Source: Lonicera japonica (lineage: Eukaryota; Streptophyta; Magnoliopsida; Dipsacales; Caprifoliaceae). From it: a DNA stretch of 64,000 nt. The DNA is taken from contig CM038465.1 in assembly GCA_021464415.1 (NCBI GenBank), forward strand, positions 18,445,839-18,509,838, in the 5' to 3' direction. Under the pieces are notes generated by a model, which was given only the letters and a program-made list of their open reading frames with translations, did not search any database and had not been told where the DNA came from. The position numbers were made by a program, and so were the translations under genes. Each line of letters starts with the position of its first letter. The stretch's first letter is position 1. Shown piece after piece: positions 1 through 10,719 of the stretch.

Positions 1-655
1 CGCGGAGTAGGGTTTGGGTCTGCGGTGGAGGGGAGGGAGGAGGTGGTGGTGGTGGTGGAGGTAGGTCTCTCTGTGGTTGCTCTCTGTTCCTTTCCTTCTT
101 TTTTTCTTTTTATTTTATTTTTCTTTCACAATATTTTTAAATTCAGTTAAAATTATTTTTTAAAAAATATTTAATTAAAATAATAATTTTATATTTAAAT
201 ATTAAAATGAAACAAAAATTTGAAAGATATTCGTAAGAGATTCAAATTTTAAAATTTTTATAAAGTAATACGCACCTTATTCACTATACTATTTAACATT
301 TTTCTTTCGTATTTTAATTTAAATTAAATGTATTTAAATAGTATATACATGGTAATGATATTCAATCTAGTATGTAGGAAAACCCTTCCCTCATGGACAA
401 CCCTTCCCTCATGGACAGTAAAACCAATTGAATTTGACGGAATAAGTTCCGCCACATATCTTTTGCATGTTTGGAGGTGTATTTAGCCCTATTTTATTAA
501 TTACATACTTTTATCTCATAATTGTATTATTTATATTTTAAAACATTATTAAACATATTTTTATTAATTGCTTATTAACTTTTACTGAATGTTTTTATTA
601 TTTTCTAAACCATAGAATAAATAGTAATTACTTAGATTCTTTTATACATATACAC
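1..655. repeat. Left copy of a ~650 bp direct repeat
   Basis: This segment aligns by eye over its whole length with 3078-3715, from the GGT-rich microsatellite at the start to the 'accatagaataaatagtaa' motif at its end. The offset is about 3.08 kb. The copies diverge abruptly near 653. The window starts inside this copy, so its true left end is unknown. The last ~130 bp also match the edge of the TNL upstream unit at 5090-5170 and 49690-49760. There is no convincing coding content. Either a tandem duplication or the ends of an old element could explain it. Confidence 0.75.
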
Positions 656-1950
656 TAGGGGTAATTCGTGCCGATAGCACTTCGTGAAATTTTTTAGATA
701 ATAAATATGAATTTAGGTAGAAAATATAAAAATTGTAAATTAAATAATAAAAAAGAAAGATAAGAAATACCTTTTATGCGTGAAGAGTTACATACCAAAC
801 ACCCTCAAACAGCACACATTTACTAAAGCTATAAGCAAAAGTTTTTATCACACATTTACATCCATGCTTACATATTTATTGAAAAGAAATGATTGCCTTT
901 ACAAAAATCAAAAAATAATAAAGTTTTAGATATACAAAAAAGATATCAACTGTCAGTATTGTTGTGGTCCTATTAATAACCACCATATTTTCGGTACATC
1001 AAATTCTAAAAAGTAAGACTATCTACCCTCACACAATAAGGCCAACGAAAATGGGTCGCAATGAAAATCTATCATTTATAAGATACATAAGATATTAGTA
1101 TCAAAATGAAGAAAAAATTAATACTTAAAATACTTGAACAAAATCAAACACACATTTAAACTTAGTATAAAGAACTTTAAAAATGAAAAGCATGCCTCTA
1201 GTAATAACAAATTTAATCTTGCAACCAACAAAGACTTTTGAACTTAGTTTATTTAAAAAGCAAAAAATAAATAAATTATAGACATCTTCAATTATTCTTA
1301 ATTAATAAACATCAATTTATTTTTTTATGAATCTAATACCAAACTAACTCATTAATGTTGAAACAACCACATGCACAACTTTGGATTGTGTATGCCAATT
1401 AGAAAATCACAAAGAAAAGAGAGTACAACTTGCTATATATATATATATATATTTAGGAGCATAATAATAAAGAAAAGAGTAAAACCAATCTACATGACAT
1501 AGAGCTTAAAATAATATATTTGTTTGTTTTGCATTGATCACCGTAGTACATAAAATTCATTGACATTAACATTAGAATATTTTAACATAAAAAATTTTAA
1601 AAAATACATCCGTTTTTTACATAAATAATTCTAGTAAGTTGTTAAAAATTGGACTCCCTAATATTCAATGAGCCATTTTTGTCAAGAATTATGAAACTAT
1701 AAAATATATAATCCAGGTGGTTCCAGGGAGCAAAAGTGTAGTAATGATACTCGCCTTATAATTCCACTGTGAATTACGCCGTAGTAACCAAACCAAACCA
1801 AACCAAATAAATTAATTCTATTCATCAGCATAAAGAATTTTTTTTTTCTTATTCCCCTATTCTTCTTTTATGGCCAATAAAATGAAAGCAAAAAATGCAA
1901 ACTAATCACATGTTCTACTAAAAACACATCATTTTAAACTCATACATTTT
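656..1950. other. AT-rich spacer without recognisable genes
   Basis: No reading frame of coding character is present. There is an (AT)n microsatellite near 1435-1452. The sequence at the left junction, CTAGGGG followed by an imperfect GTGC/GCAC hairpin at about 670-688, could be the 3' end of a minus-strand Helitron. No 5' end was found, so this stays a hint. Confidence 0.5.
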
Positions 1951-2665
1951 AAATATTATAGATTTTTTAAAAAGACATAATAGGCGGGCACTATTTTTTA
2001 AAAAATAATTAATAAAAGTATACAACTAATGTTTATCAAATCAAGAAAGGTTATTATCTATTTTAGGATATATTTCCTTAATTCAATCATGTTAAAAAGA
2101 AATACTATATCTCCTTAAAAGGTACAATTGGCTCGTGTTTGTTTAGAGGAAAAATACCTAAATTCGTTAACACCCAACACGTTGATTTAAATATTATAGA
2201 TTTCTTAAAAAGACATAAGAGACAGTCACTATTTTTAAACAAATAATTAATAAAAGTATAGAACTAATGTTTATCAAATCAAGAAAGGTTATTATCTATT
2301 CTAGGATATATTTCCTTAATTCAATCATGTTAAAAAAAATACTATATCTCCTTAAAAGGAAAAATTGGCTCGTGTTTGTTTAGAGGAAAAATACCTAAAT
2401 TCGTTAACGTCCAACACGTAGATTTAAATATTATAGATGTTTTAAAAGCACATAATAGGCAGTCACTATTGTTAAAACAAAAATTAATAAAAGTATAGAA
2501 TTAATGTTTATCAAATCAAGAAATGTTATTATCTATTTTAGGATATATTTCCTTAATTAAATTAAGTATAAAAAACAAACAAACTATATCTCCTTAAAAG
2601 ATACAATCGGCTCGTGCCTGTTTAGAGGGAAAATACCTAAATTCGTTAACACTCAACACGTTGAC
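1951..2665. repeat. Minisatellite, three tandem copies of ~237 bp
   Basis: Three head-to-tail copies start at 1951, 2189 and 2426 (periods 238 and 237). Each starts with 'aaatattatagat', passes through 'atcaagaaa(g)gttattatctatt' and ends with an 'aaattcgttaac' motif and 'caacacgt'. The copies differ by scattered substitutions and short indels. The array has no open frame. Arrays of this kind are frequent inside Helitrons and in plant intergenic DNA. Confidence 0.85.
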
Positions 2666-3077
2666 GGGTTTAATCTTAAAGCATTAAATATAGTTCGGAT
2701 GGCGGTCAAGATAGTTCTCTTATCGCGAACTTCATTAGCAAAAGCTAATAATATGAACACCACCAATACATAAATCATCAAAGTTTATTAATCCTAGACA
2801 TAAACTTATTCATTTTGTCTCTACTTGCTCAATTTAAATAAAAGATAAGAAGATTATTTTCATTTGATTGAAACAAGGCATAAAAAAATCATATCAAATG
2901 TGAACTAATTAATTCTATTCAACAGCTGTTAGTGGTGATGGGAGATGAGAAATTTGGGACGTAGCGGAATACTTTGTTCTGCTTTTCTTTTGGGGAAGAT
3001 GATGATGACAATGATAAACAAGAATGGAAGATGAAATTGACGATACAGGAAATAAGAGGGAGTAAAGGTGGAGGTTT
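2666..3077. other. Spacer between minisatellite and second direct-repeat copy
   Basis: Mostly AT-rich. The stretch 2915-3077 is less AT-rich, with short open frames on both strands that are low in complexity (Asp runs one way, Pro runs the other). I see no gene. It could be the promoter or leader of a lost gene. Confidence 0.4.
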
Positions 3078-3715
3078 GTGCGGAGTAGTGGTTGGGTCTG
3101 CGGTGGAGGGGAGGGAGGAGGTGGTGGTGGTGGAAATGGGTCTCTCTCTGTGGTTGCTCTCTGTTCCTTTCCTTCTTTTTTTATTTTATTTTTCATTCAC
3201 AATATTTTTAAATTCAGTTAAAATTATTTTTTAAAAAATATTTAATTAAAATAATAATTTTGCATTTAAATATTAAAATGAAACAAAAATTTGAAAGATA
3301 CTTGTAAGAGATTCAAATCTTAAACTTTTTATAATGTAATACGCTCCTGATCCACTATACTATTTAACATTTTTCTTTCATATTTTAATTTAAATTAAAT
3401 GTATCTAAATAGTACATACATCGTAGTGATATTCAGTCTAGTATGTAGGGAAATCCTTCCCTCATGGACCGTAAAATCAATTGAATTTGACGGAATAAGT
3501 TCCACCACATATCTTTTGCATGTTTGGATGTGTATTTAGCCCTATTTTATTAATTACGTACTTTTATCTCATAATTGTATTATTTATATTTTAAACCATT
3601 ATTAAACATATTTTTATTAATTGCTTATTAATTTTTACTGAATGTTTTTATTATTTTCTAAACCATAGAATAAATAGTAATTACTTAGATTCTTTTATAT
3701 ATATATATACATATA
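3078..3715. repeat. Right copy of the ~650 bp direct repeat
   Basis: Partner of 1-655. It carries the same GGAGGTGGTGG microsatellite, TTTTTATTTTATTT tract and 'gacggaataagttcc' block. It lacks a 20 bp duplication ('cccttccctcatggaca') present in the left copy near 385-415. Its right end runs without a break into upstream unit E. Confidence 0.75.
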
Positions 3716-4079
3716 CAAATTTAGCGTCCTACTAATAGGCTATAGGGCCGCAATACACTTTAAAACATATTTGCAATAGATGTTTACGGTCTTTCTTTTA
3801 GTAATCTAATTAATTAGTTTTATAGTAAAAATTAGACTTGTTAATTAGAATCATACATTACACAATAAGTTCATGCGAACCGGTACGAAGTTATAAGTTA
3901 ATAGTTGAAACCTTAACAAATTCAGGTGAATATTGGGGTTCACTCGTTATACACAAAATGATAATAGGTTGGCTACAGTTTACCCTTAATGAATCCGGTC
4001 ACCGTAAGACGGCTTAATTTTTGTTTTAATAAAATTAATGTTCATTAATTTAAAAAATAATTTGTACCAATTTTATTTG
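3655..4079. repeat. TNL upstream unit, partial copy E
   Basis: From 'accatagaataaatagtaattactta' onwards this aligns with 5130-5414 plus 7105-7250 of unit A and with 49715-50155 of unit B. Shared landmarks are 'aataggctata', 'acaaattcaggtg', 'ggggttcactcg' and 'taataaaattaatgttcatta'. None of the insertions of unit A is present, so this is another empty-site reference. It stops near 4075, where unit A begins in tandem. Confidence 0.75.
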
Positions 4080-5414
4080 GGTCTCACTTACCTCTCATCT
4101 AGGCCGTTGAGGGATAAAAACTTGTACGGTTGTGATTGCTTGCTCGTGTAATGTTTGACCTTTTATTTGTCTCATGACTGGAAAAAGATGAAAACTAGTA
4201 TAATTTATGTTGTTAAATTATTATATGTTAAATTGTTAATATGGTTATATTCTCGGCCGGCCCATGTATGTTTTCAAAAGCTTATGTACTCGGCAGTTTG
4301 CGTCTTTTTAAATTCAATTAATTAGACCCAAAAAAAAAAGAAAAAAAAAAACTCAATTAATTTAGCTTGGCCCAGGTCCAGAAGCAAAAGTAACTAACAA
4401 TGGGTAGTCGAATCAAATGGGGTAATTAATAGGTTTTGCCTTTTGGTTATGACAAATTAAGATATTTATTGAAAATACTCGTTTAATTCAAATTTTGACT
4501 CTTTTTATAATTTTAAATTAATAAATTCTCATTAAGAATTTCGTATAGTTTATGTCAATAAAGTTAAATTATTATACATTCATAAAGTTCAAAAGCTTAG
4601 ATTTGGTTCCTCTCCCTTATTCTTTAGATCCAAATTCATCCGATGGGATCGTATTCGAAGGCAAAATGGATGATTTTTTTTTTTTTGATAAAACTTGGTA
4701 TAGATGTACCTAAAATGAGTTGATCATCACCACAAAATTTTATCCAAAATTTCAAACTAAAAGTAGGTATGATAAAAATTGGTAAATGATATTAGCACTC
4801 TACTTTTGTCTTAAGGCACTCCGCTTTTATTTTTAGTGACATAAAAAGTGTCCCAAAAGATATATATATAAATGTCACTAAAAATAAAAGTGGAGTGCCT
4901 TAGGATAAAAGTGGAGTGCTAATATCATTTCCCTAAAAATTTGATATATATATATATATATTCATTTTCGATCATTAAAGGTTTAGATGATCATCTCACT
5001 ACTTTTCAATTGAATTTTTTGTGAAAATAATGTTGTCATCGTCAAGATTATCGCCACCGAATTCTATAAAAAAATTCATCCATTTATTTATTGAACTAGA
5101 CTCCGTTAAATGAATCTTTTTATTATATTCTAAACCATAGAATAAATAGTAATTACTTAGACTTTTATATATATATATACAAATTTAGTGTCTTACTCCC
5201 ATGGGCGAGTGGTCGGGGTTCACCGATTCACGAATAGGCTACAAGGTGGCAGATATTTGCAATAAATGTTTTCAATCTTTCGTTTAGTAATATAATTAAT
5301 TAGCTTTACAGTAATAATTAGATTTATTTGAATTACACGTTACACGACAAGATCATACAAATGGCACAAAGTTATAAGTTAATAGGTGAATCATTAACAA
5401 ATTCAGGTGGTAAT
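4080..5414 (+). repeat. TNL upstream unit A, first segment
   Basis: This aligns with 48870-50015 almost throughout: 'gggataaaaacttgtacggttgtgattgcttgctc', the 'ctcggccggccca' block, the oligo-A tract and 'attcaggtggtaatt'. It is the distal 5' flank of TNL-A. It is interrupted by the 153 bp MITE at 4781 and ends where the solo LTR at 5415 inserted. The matching segment of unit B has neither. Confidence 0.85.
4781..4933. mobile_element. 153 bp palindromic MITE
   Basis: The ends form a near-perfect inverted repeat of about 60 bp: GGTAAATGATATTAGCACTC on the left matches the complement of the right end. The loop is AT-rich. Direct repeats TAAAAATT flank it at 4773-4780 and 4934-4941. The matching place in unit B (about 49550) reads straight through, so the insertion followed the A/B duplication. 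An 8-9 bp target duplication suggests a MULE- or hAT-derived MITE. Confidence 0.85.
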
Positions 5415-7104
5415 TGACGCGCCGAAAATACTCCCGTGTTTAGGTACCCAAGTGCAGGTTGTCAAGTTATAATACTTGGTAAGTCCAAGTGTCGAACCAC
5501 AGGAATAGTCGAAAAGACGATGTGGTGATTACGAGTCCAAAGTTTTGTTTAAGAGAATTTGATTGGTTGATTTTAATGGTTGATTTTAAAGTCTTGCAAT
5601 AAAAATTAAAATGATGTAATAATAGATGAGAAAAGGCTAAGGCATTATAGAATTCATTTGTTTTGCAAAGTTAAGTAAAATCAATCTCATTCAAAGTTTT
5701 CAATGCAATTCCTAAGTGTTGAATATTTTACCTATTTCTAAGCAAAAGGGTGTGAAGCAAAAGCAACCCATTCCCATATAAATGCCATATAAAGAAAGGG
5801 TGTAAGCAAATATCAACACAAGTGTATCTCTCATTTTTATCTTGTGACAAAGGGTGTGAAGCAAGTGCAACCCATTCCCATATAATATCAACCAAGATTC
5901 AAACTTAAAATACACATAAAGAAAATGCATAAATTTAAACTAAACATTTAAGAACTCATTGTTAGTTTCCCCTAGGCAAATGACTTGATTATGAAAATGG
6001 CCAACTACAAGGAATTTAGCTCGATAAATCATAACATTTCATTTGTCTAAGATTGGGAGGTCTAGGTGGAGGTCAAACCGTCCTATATAGACTTATTTGA
6101 TAAATACAAATTGAATCCTTAAAATGATTAATGAAGTTGTTTATGACATAAATTTAAAAGATCCTCTTTGGCAATACTTTACTAAGAAGATGATGAGTCT
6201 TAAAATCACATAAAGTGTAGAAAGCACTCAACATATCATTAAAGTATTAAAAGATTAAAATCTCAAATTTATGGTGTTTCCATGAATATTCAAAAACTAA
6301 TCATGCTTGGCAATGAAAAGTATCTCATTCAAAGAAAGAATGGACATAGGCTAGTAAGAAATACACAAGTGTATCATCTCTCCATTAATGCTTGAGATCT
6401 ATGTATACAAGGCATACAAAGTCAAATCATCATATGAAAATTATCTTACTAGCTTATGAATGGTTGAAAAAATGGAGAAGATGAAAGATTCGAAAAGTAT
6501 TTAACAATACTAACAATGGAATGAGAATTGAACTTACATAATTAATGCATTACAAATTTCATCTTTTAGCCTTAGCAAAGAAATTTACTCCATAATAAAT
6601 ATAGAGACAAGAATTATAAAAGTGAACTCCATTTCTTTCTCTAGAAAAAAATATTAGAAGCTCTCTATAAATTGAGAAATGAGAAGTAATCAAAGGATCC
6701 CTCTCCAAAGCAACAATGAAGACTATAAATAGGAGAGTTGTGTTGGATGCCAAAAATAAACAATGGTTATTTTTATTTTTGGTGGAGAATTCCACTATCT
6801 TGGATTCTCTTTAATCACATGGAAAATGAGACTTTCTTTCTTTAATCACATGGACATGGAGACTTCCACTTTCTTGGATTCCTTTTGTCCATGGAAAATT
6901 TCACTATTGTATTAAATACAATATTTCTTGAAATCTAAAGACATCAAAATAAACACAAAATGTGCCTTTCCAAGCATTGTTAAATACAAAAGTGCTACGA
7001 GACTAATCGCGAAATAAGTTAGCAAACCGAGTAGTTTTAGAGAAATAAACGCGTCAAATAACTCCGAAAATGAGCGTATGAATGACAATATTAAGCGTTT
7101 ATCA
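5415..7104. mobile_element. Solo LTR, 1.69 kb, probably Ty3/gypsy
   Basis: It begins TGACGCGCC and ends TTTATCA, giving TG...CA termini, and is flanked by GTAAT at 5410-5414 and 7105-7109. Unit B has the uninterrupted site 'ggtggtaattgggg' near 50011-50025. There is no internal coding region, primer-binding site or second LTR, so it is most simply a solo LTR left by recombination. A segment with 'gggtgtgaagca...gcaacccattcccatat' occurs twice (near 5748 and 5850). Assignment to gypsy rests on length and the 'agtccaagtgtcgaaccacag' motif near 5480 and is an inference. Confidence 0.85.
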
Positions 7105-7250
7105 GTAATTGGGGTTCACTCGTTTGACACGAAATGATAACGGCTATGGTTTACCCTTAACGAATATGGTCACTGTTAAACCACTTAATATTTGTTTTAA
7201 TAAAATTAATGTTTATTAAATTAAGAAATGATTTGTACTTATTTTAATAT
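7105..7250 (+). repeat. TNL upstream unit A, second segment
   Basis: The short stretch between the solo LTR and the Tat element continues the unit ('ggggttcactcgtttgacacgaaatgataac...'). It matches 50015-50160 of unit B and 38310-38440 of unit C. It ends with the target duplication AATAT. Confidence 0.85.
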
Positions 7251-7977
7251 TGTGGGAGCATAATTTCAGAATGTCCACTTGGGCCCAATACCAAAACCCA
7301 AGTCTAGGCCCAAAGGGGTCAGCCCAAAGACGAAAAGGCGAGGCACAGCCCACAGCGCCAGAATAAACAATTTGAGTTTTGCTGACCACGCGTGATTTCC
7401 CAGCTGAATATAGCTTCTAGCTCGGCAGGGAATGGTGACACCGAGATAGGTATTTTGATGAATGTAGGCATGACTCTTGTAAAGGAGAGGTACTACCAGT
7501 GTTAATTGTCGATATGGGCGTTCTGATGAATGAAAGCCATACATCTGTAAAGTACCATTTCCTTCTGGATAAGGATGCACAACACACATGTGGAGTGAGG
7601 GGGGGGGGGGTTACTGATTAAGCAAGGTCCTCTTTTATCATTTTAATTCTTAACCTAGGTGAGCATTCTAAGACTAATTCTATGATTATAAATAGAAAGG
7701 GATAGCTCAAGACAAAGATAGGACAATCCATGTAACAAACATTTTTGAGTTAGGAAAAAAACACAAACACACACCAAAGGAGGACGTACCACTGGATTGG
7801 GAATAACAGCCACCAGGGGAACCTACCCACACAACCCAAAAAATTAAGTCCCATTCAATCGGAAAATTTAATGTTCATCCGCCACTTTTTAGAATCTATT
7901 ACTGACTATACCTGCTTTGGGCCAATTCCATCGTCTACAAATTCATTCTAGGCTTGGTCAGATTTAGGTCACCCACA
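7251..7977 (+). repeat. 5' LTR of the Tat element
   Basis: 727 bp, TGTGGGAGCA to ACCCACA. It aligns with 20109-20827 over its whole length with scattered substitutions and small indels, including a G-run at 7597-7608 that is shorter in the 3' LTR. The segment around 7680-7760, with 'gattataaatagaaaggga', is a plausible TATA and transcription start region. Confidence 0.92.
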
Positions 7978-7979
7978 AT

Positions 7980-7997
7980 TGGCGCCGTCTGTGGGAA
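7980..7997 (+). other. Primer-binding site of the Tat element
   Basis: TGGCGCCGTCTGTGGGAA begins 2 bases after the 5' LTR. Its leading TGG pairs with the universal CCA end of a tRNA, and this sequence is characteristic of Tat-type plant gypsy elements. I could not confirm which tRNA it matches. Confidence 0.8.
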
Positions 7998-8235
7998 ATC
8001 ACAACATGAAGGTCACTTTTTGGTAATTAGATTCACTTTCTCTCACTACAGTTCATTTCATAGTATTTTCTACATTTTCAATAGTTCTCTACTTGGTGTC
8101 ATCATTTAAGCAATGTTTGCCCTAGAACATTCAAAAATGGTTCAAACTAGGAGCCATCAAATGGGTGACCATAATAGCCCAGATATAATCCCTTTTGCTG
8201 ACCCAAACGTTCTTGCACAAACCACAAGTTGAGCC

Positions 8236-9834
8236 ATGGCTCGTGATATTGACAGACCTAGACAAACAAACCAATCATATTCTCACTCATCTCCTCCCTA
8301 CGACCTTAACTACGCTGAAAAAGAAACCGTCGCCTTAACTGAACAACAACGAATAGCCCAACTAGAACATGAGAAGTAGGTCCTGTTTAATATGCTTAAA
8401 GAGCAAATCGCAGCAAACACTGCTCGGGAACCATCTAGGATGGTGGTCCCAACTGGAACAAATGTCTCCTCAACTAAGGAGGAACAAACTGATGGTGAGG
8501 TAAACTCCGCTTGCCATGACAAGGGCAAGGCGAGGCTGGTCGGAGAGACAAGGCCAAAGGACTTTGGTTTTCGAACACGCCCCCCAAGACCAGTTTCATC
8601 CGGTCGACCTAGTATTTTTGATCGACTGGGGGATAGACTAGTCCGAATAACTCCAAGGGTAGAATAGGCAGCAAGGTTTGAGAGGGATCAACAGTTAGAT
8701 CGGGACGAGCGAATGGAAAGGGTGGAACCCCGACCGAAAAATTGGGCCAAGCAGGATCTCCGAAAGATGATATACTCAGCAATTGCCGACAAAAGAGAGG
8801 ATGGCAAAACCACCACTGAATTGGTGAGAAAAGCCTTGGGCGAAGATTACGAATCTCCTTTCACAACAAGGATACAGGACGCACCCCCACCGAAAGAGTT
8901 TGGACAGCCGAAGTTCAACATTTATGATGGACGATCTGATCCAGTCGATCATGTGAGGCATTACAAACAGGTGATGGCCTACTGGCGTAACGAAGAGGCG
9001 TTAATGTGCAGGATTTTTCGGGCTAGTCTAGGTGACACAGCTCTTAGATGGTTTGATAAACTCCTGCCAAGTGGGATGGACAATTTTTGGGATTTGGCCG
9101 AACAATTCACTGCCCGCTTCATAACGAACAACAGAGTGATCAAAGGATCGGAAGCATTGACTCATTTGAAGAAGAAACACAATGAAAGTTTAAGGGAATA
9201 CTCACAAAGGTACTGGGCACTATTCCAAGAAGCGGAAAATTATGACAAGAGATTTGCTGTCAATACATTTAAGTTTGGTTTGCCGTGGGACGGTAACGGC
9301 ATCTATAATGATCTGACCATGAGACCACCAAAAAGTTTTAATGATCTTCTGGCAAGGCTAGACGAGTTCTCACAAGTGGAAGATGATGACAGAGCAGCCA
9401 ACAGGTCAATTAACAAGAGAGACAGGGAAAGAAACGGTAATGGAGACAGTCATGAGGATTGCAGTACAAAGAAAAATCGAGGAGAAAACTTAAACGAGCC
9501 AAGAAAGGGTGAAGCATCCCGAGGAATAAACACTATTTTTACTAAGCCCATACACAAGATAATGTGGGAAATCAAGGAAGAACAATTCTTCAAGTGGCCC
9601 AAGCAGATGGGCGACGATCCCAGCACCATGGACACCAGCCAAAGATGTTACTATCACAAGGACCATGGACACAAAACTCAAAACTGCAAGACCCTGAAAC
9701 TGTTTCTAGAAAGACTCGTCGAGCAAGGTCTTCTGACCAAGTATGTGAAAACCGTTGAAGCCAAAGATGATAAAAATACCAAGGCCGAGGAGAAGACGGC
9801 CATAATACCTATAAACAAACCCATGTTGGAGTGA
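8236..9834 (+). pseudogene. Tat element gag, two in-frame stops
   Basis: Gag forms the particle that packages the element RNA. The frame runs from an ATG at 8236 to TGA at 9832. TAG stops at 8377 and 8665 leave an open part of 373 codons from 8713. A retrotransposon gag domain lies at about 8890-9400 (FNIYDGRSDP, ALRWFDKLLP, FTARFITNN, LREYSQRY). A zinc-knuckle-like CYYHKDHGHKTQNC is near 9646-9687. An earlier ATG at 8114 is in another frame and stops at 8232. Both internal stops sit where glutamine would fit, consistent with CAG to TAG. After 9834 the homologous frame continues in another register (VIEVIHG), so gag and pol were probably continuous. Confidence 0.88.
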
Positions 9835-10057
9835 TCGAAGTGATTCACGGAGTCGAGGACTAAACTAAGGCAACAAGAAGTTACTTACGAGCTAGATTAA
9901 CTCGGGCTCAGCTCTGGGCAGAGGCCCATCCAATCAAAGAGGTGTTAATGGTGAGATACCAACTATCTTTTGGGGAAGAAGATTTGGAAGAGGTGGACAT
10001 ACCCCACAATGATGCTTTGGTCCTTACTGTCATATCAGAAATTTCGTTGTCAAAAGG

Positions 10058-10567
10058 GTGCTGATAGATCCAGGGAGCTCGTCGGAGGTAATGTACCTCA
10101 AGGCCTATAACCAGTTAAGGCCATTCATCCCTTCAAATAGCATTCGATTAATGGATGCGCCGATCTACAGTTTCAGTGGGGATGCAATGTGGTCAATCTG
10201 CGTGATAAATATTCCGGTTAGGGTCAGGAAAATGGTAGTTATCATGGATTTTTTCATTATGAATGTGGACTCACCATACAACTCCCTCCTTGGCCAAAAT
10301 TGGTTAGGGGAAATGAAAGCTGTCGCTTCACCCTTCCATCAGAAATTTAAGTTCCCTTCCCCCAAATGGGTAGCTGTCGTTAGAGGCAAGCAGGAAGATG
10401 CGCGTTTTTGTTTCAACTTGGCGATCAAGGGGTCGTTGTCTGAAAAGAAGGATGTCGAAAAGGCTGAACAAGTCAACCTGGCAGAAAAAGTGGAAAAGCT
10501 GTTAGAAGAGATCAAGGAAAAACCTGAACCCTCAGAGAAGGGGAAAGGCAAAAAAACCGAACAATAG
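10058..10567 (+). pseudogene. Tat element aspartic protease
   Basis: 169 open codons. The active-site region reads LIDPGSSSEVMYL, the Tat form of the retropepsin D-x-G-S-S motif with proline at the variable position. A flap and hydrophobic-hydrophobic-G segment follow (NSLLGQNWL). The last third is Lys/Glu-rich and leads towards RT. The reading frame differs from the gag frame upstream. The protease would cleave the Gag-Pol polyprotein. Confidence 0.8.
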
Positions 10568-10719
10568 CAATCACAGGGAGGTCGCCCTCAAGATGGTGGA
10601 AGCAGAGGGCGACCTGAAGAAAGGGCCTTCGAGGACCTAATCCAAATCCCCGCAGTTCATGATCCAGAGCAGAAAGGAAACATTTCTTGATTGGCAGCAG
10701 TCTCGATTCTGATTAAAGG

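Noticed and set aside
1951..2665. Regular repeats considered as a CRISPR array
   Set aside because: Units are ~237 bp tandem copies without unique spacers, in a plant nuclear context.
2915..3234. Overlapping frames on both strands (proline-rich on -, Asp-rich on +)
   Set aside because: Low-complexity by-products of a GGT/GAT-rich stretch. The tail runs into the direct repeat and no domain is visible.
5712..6795. Short antisense frames
   Set aside because: Within the solo LTR at 5415-7104 and of random composition.
5415..7104. Considered a complete short retrotransposon (TRIM)
   Set aside because: No internal LTR pair or primer-binding site; a solo LTR is simpler.
7266..7589. 107-codon antisense frame in the Tat 5' LTR
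   Set aside because: Lies within the LTR; the matching frame in the 3' LTR (20182-20472) has a different register and sequence, so it is not conserved.
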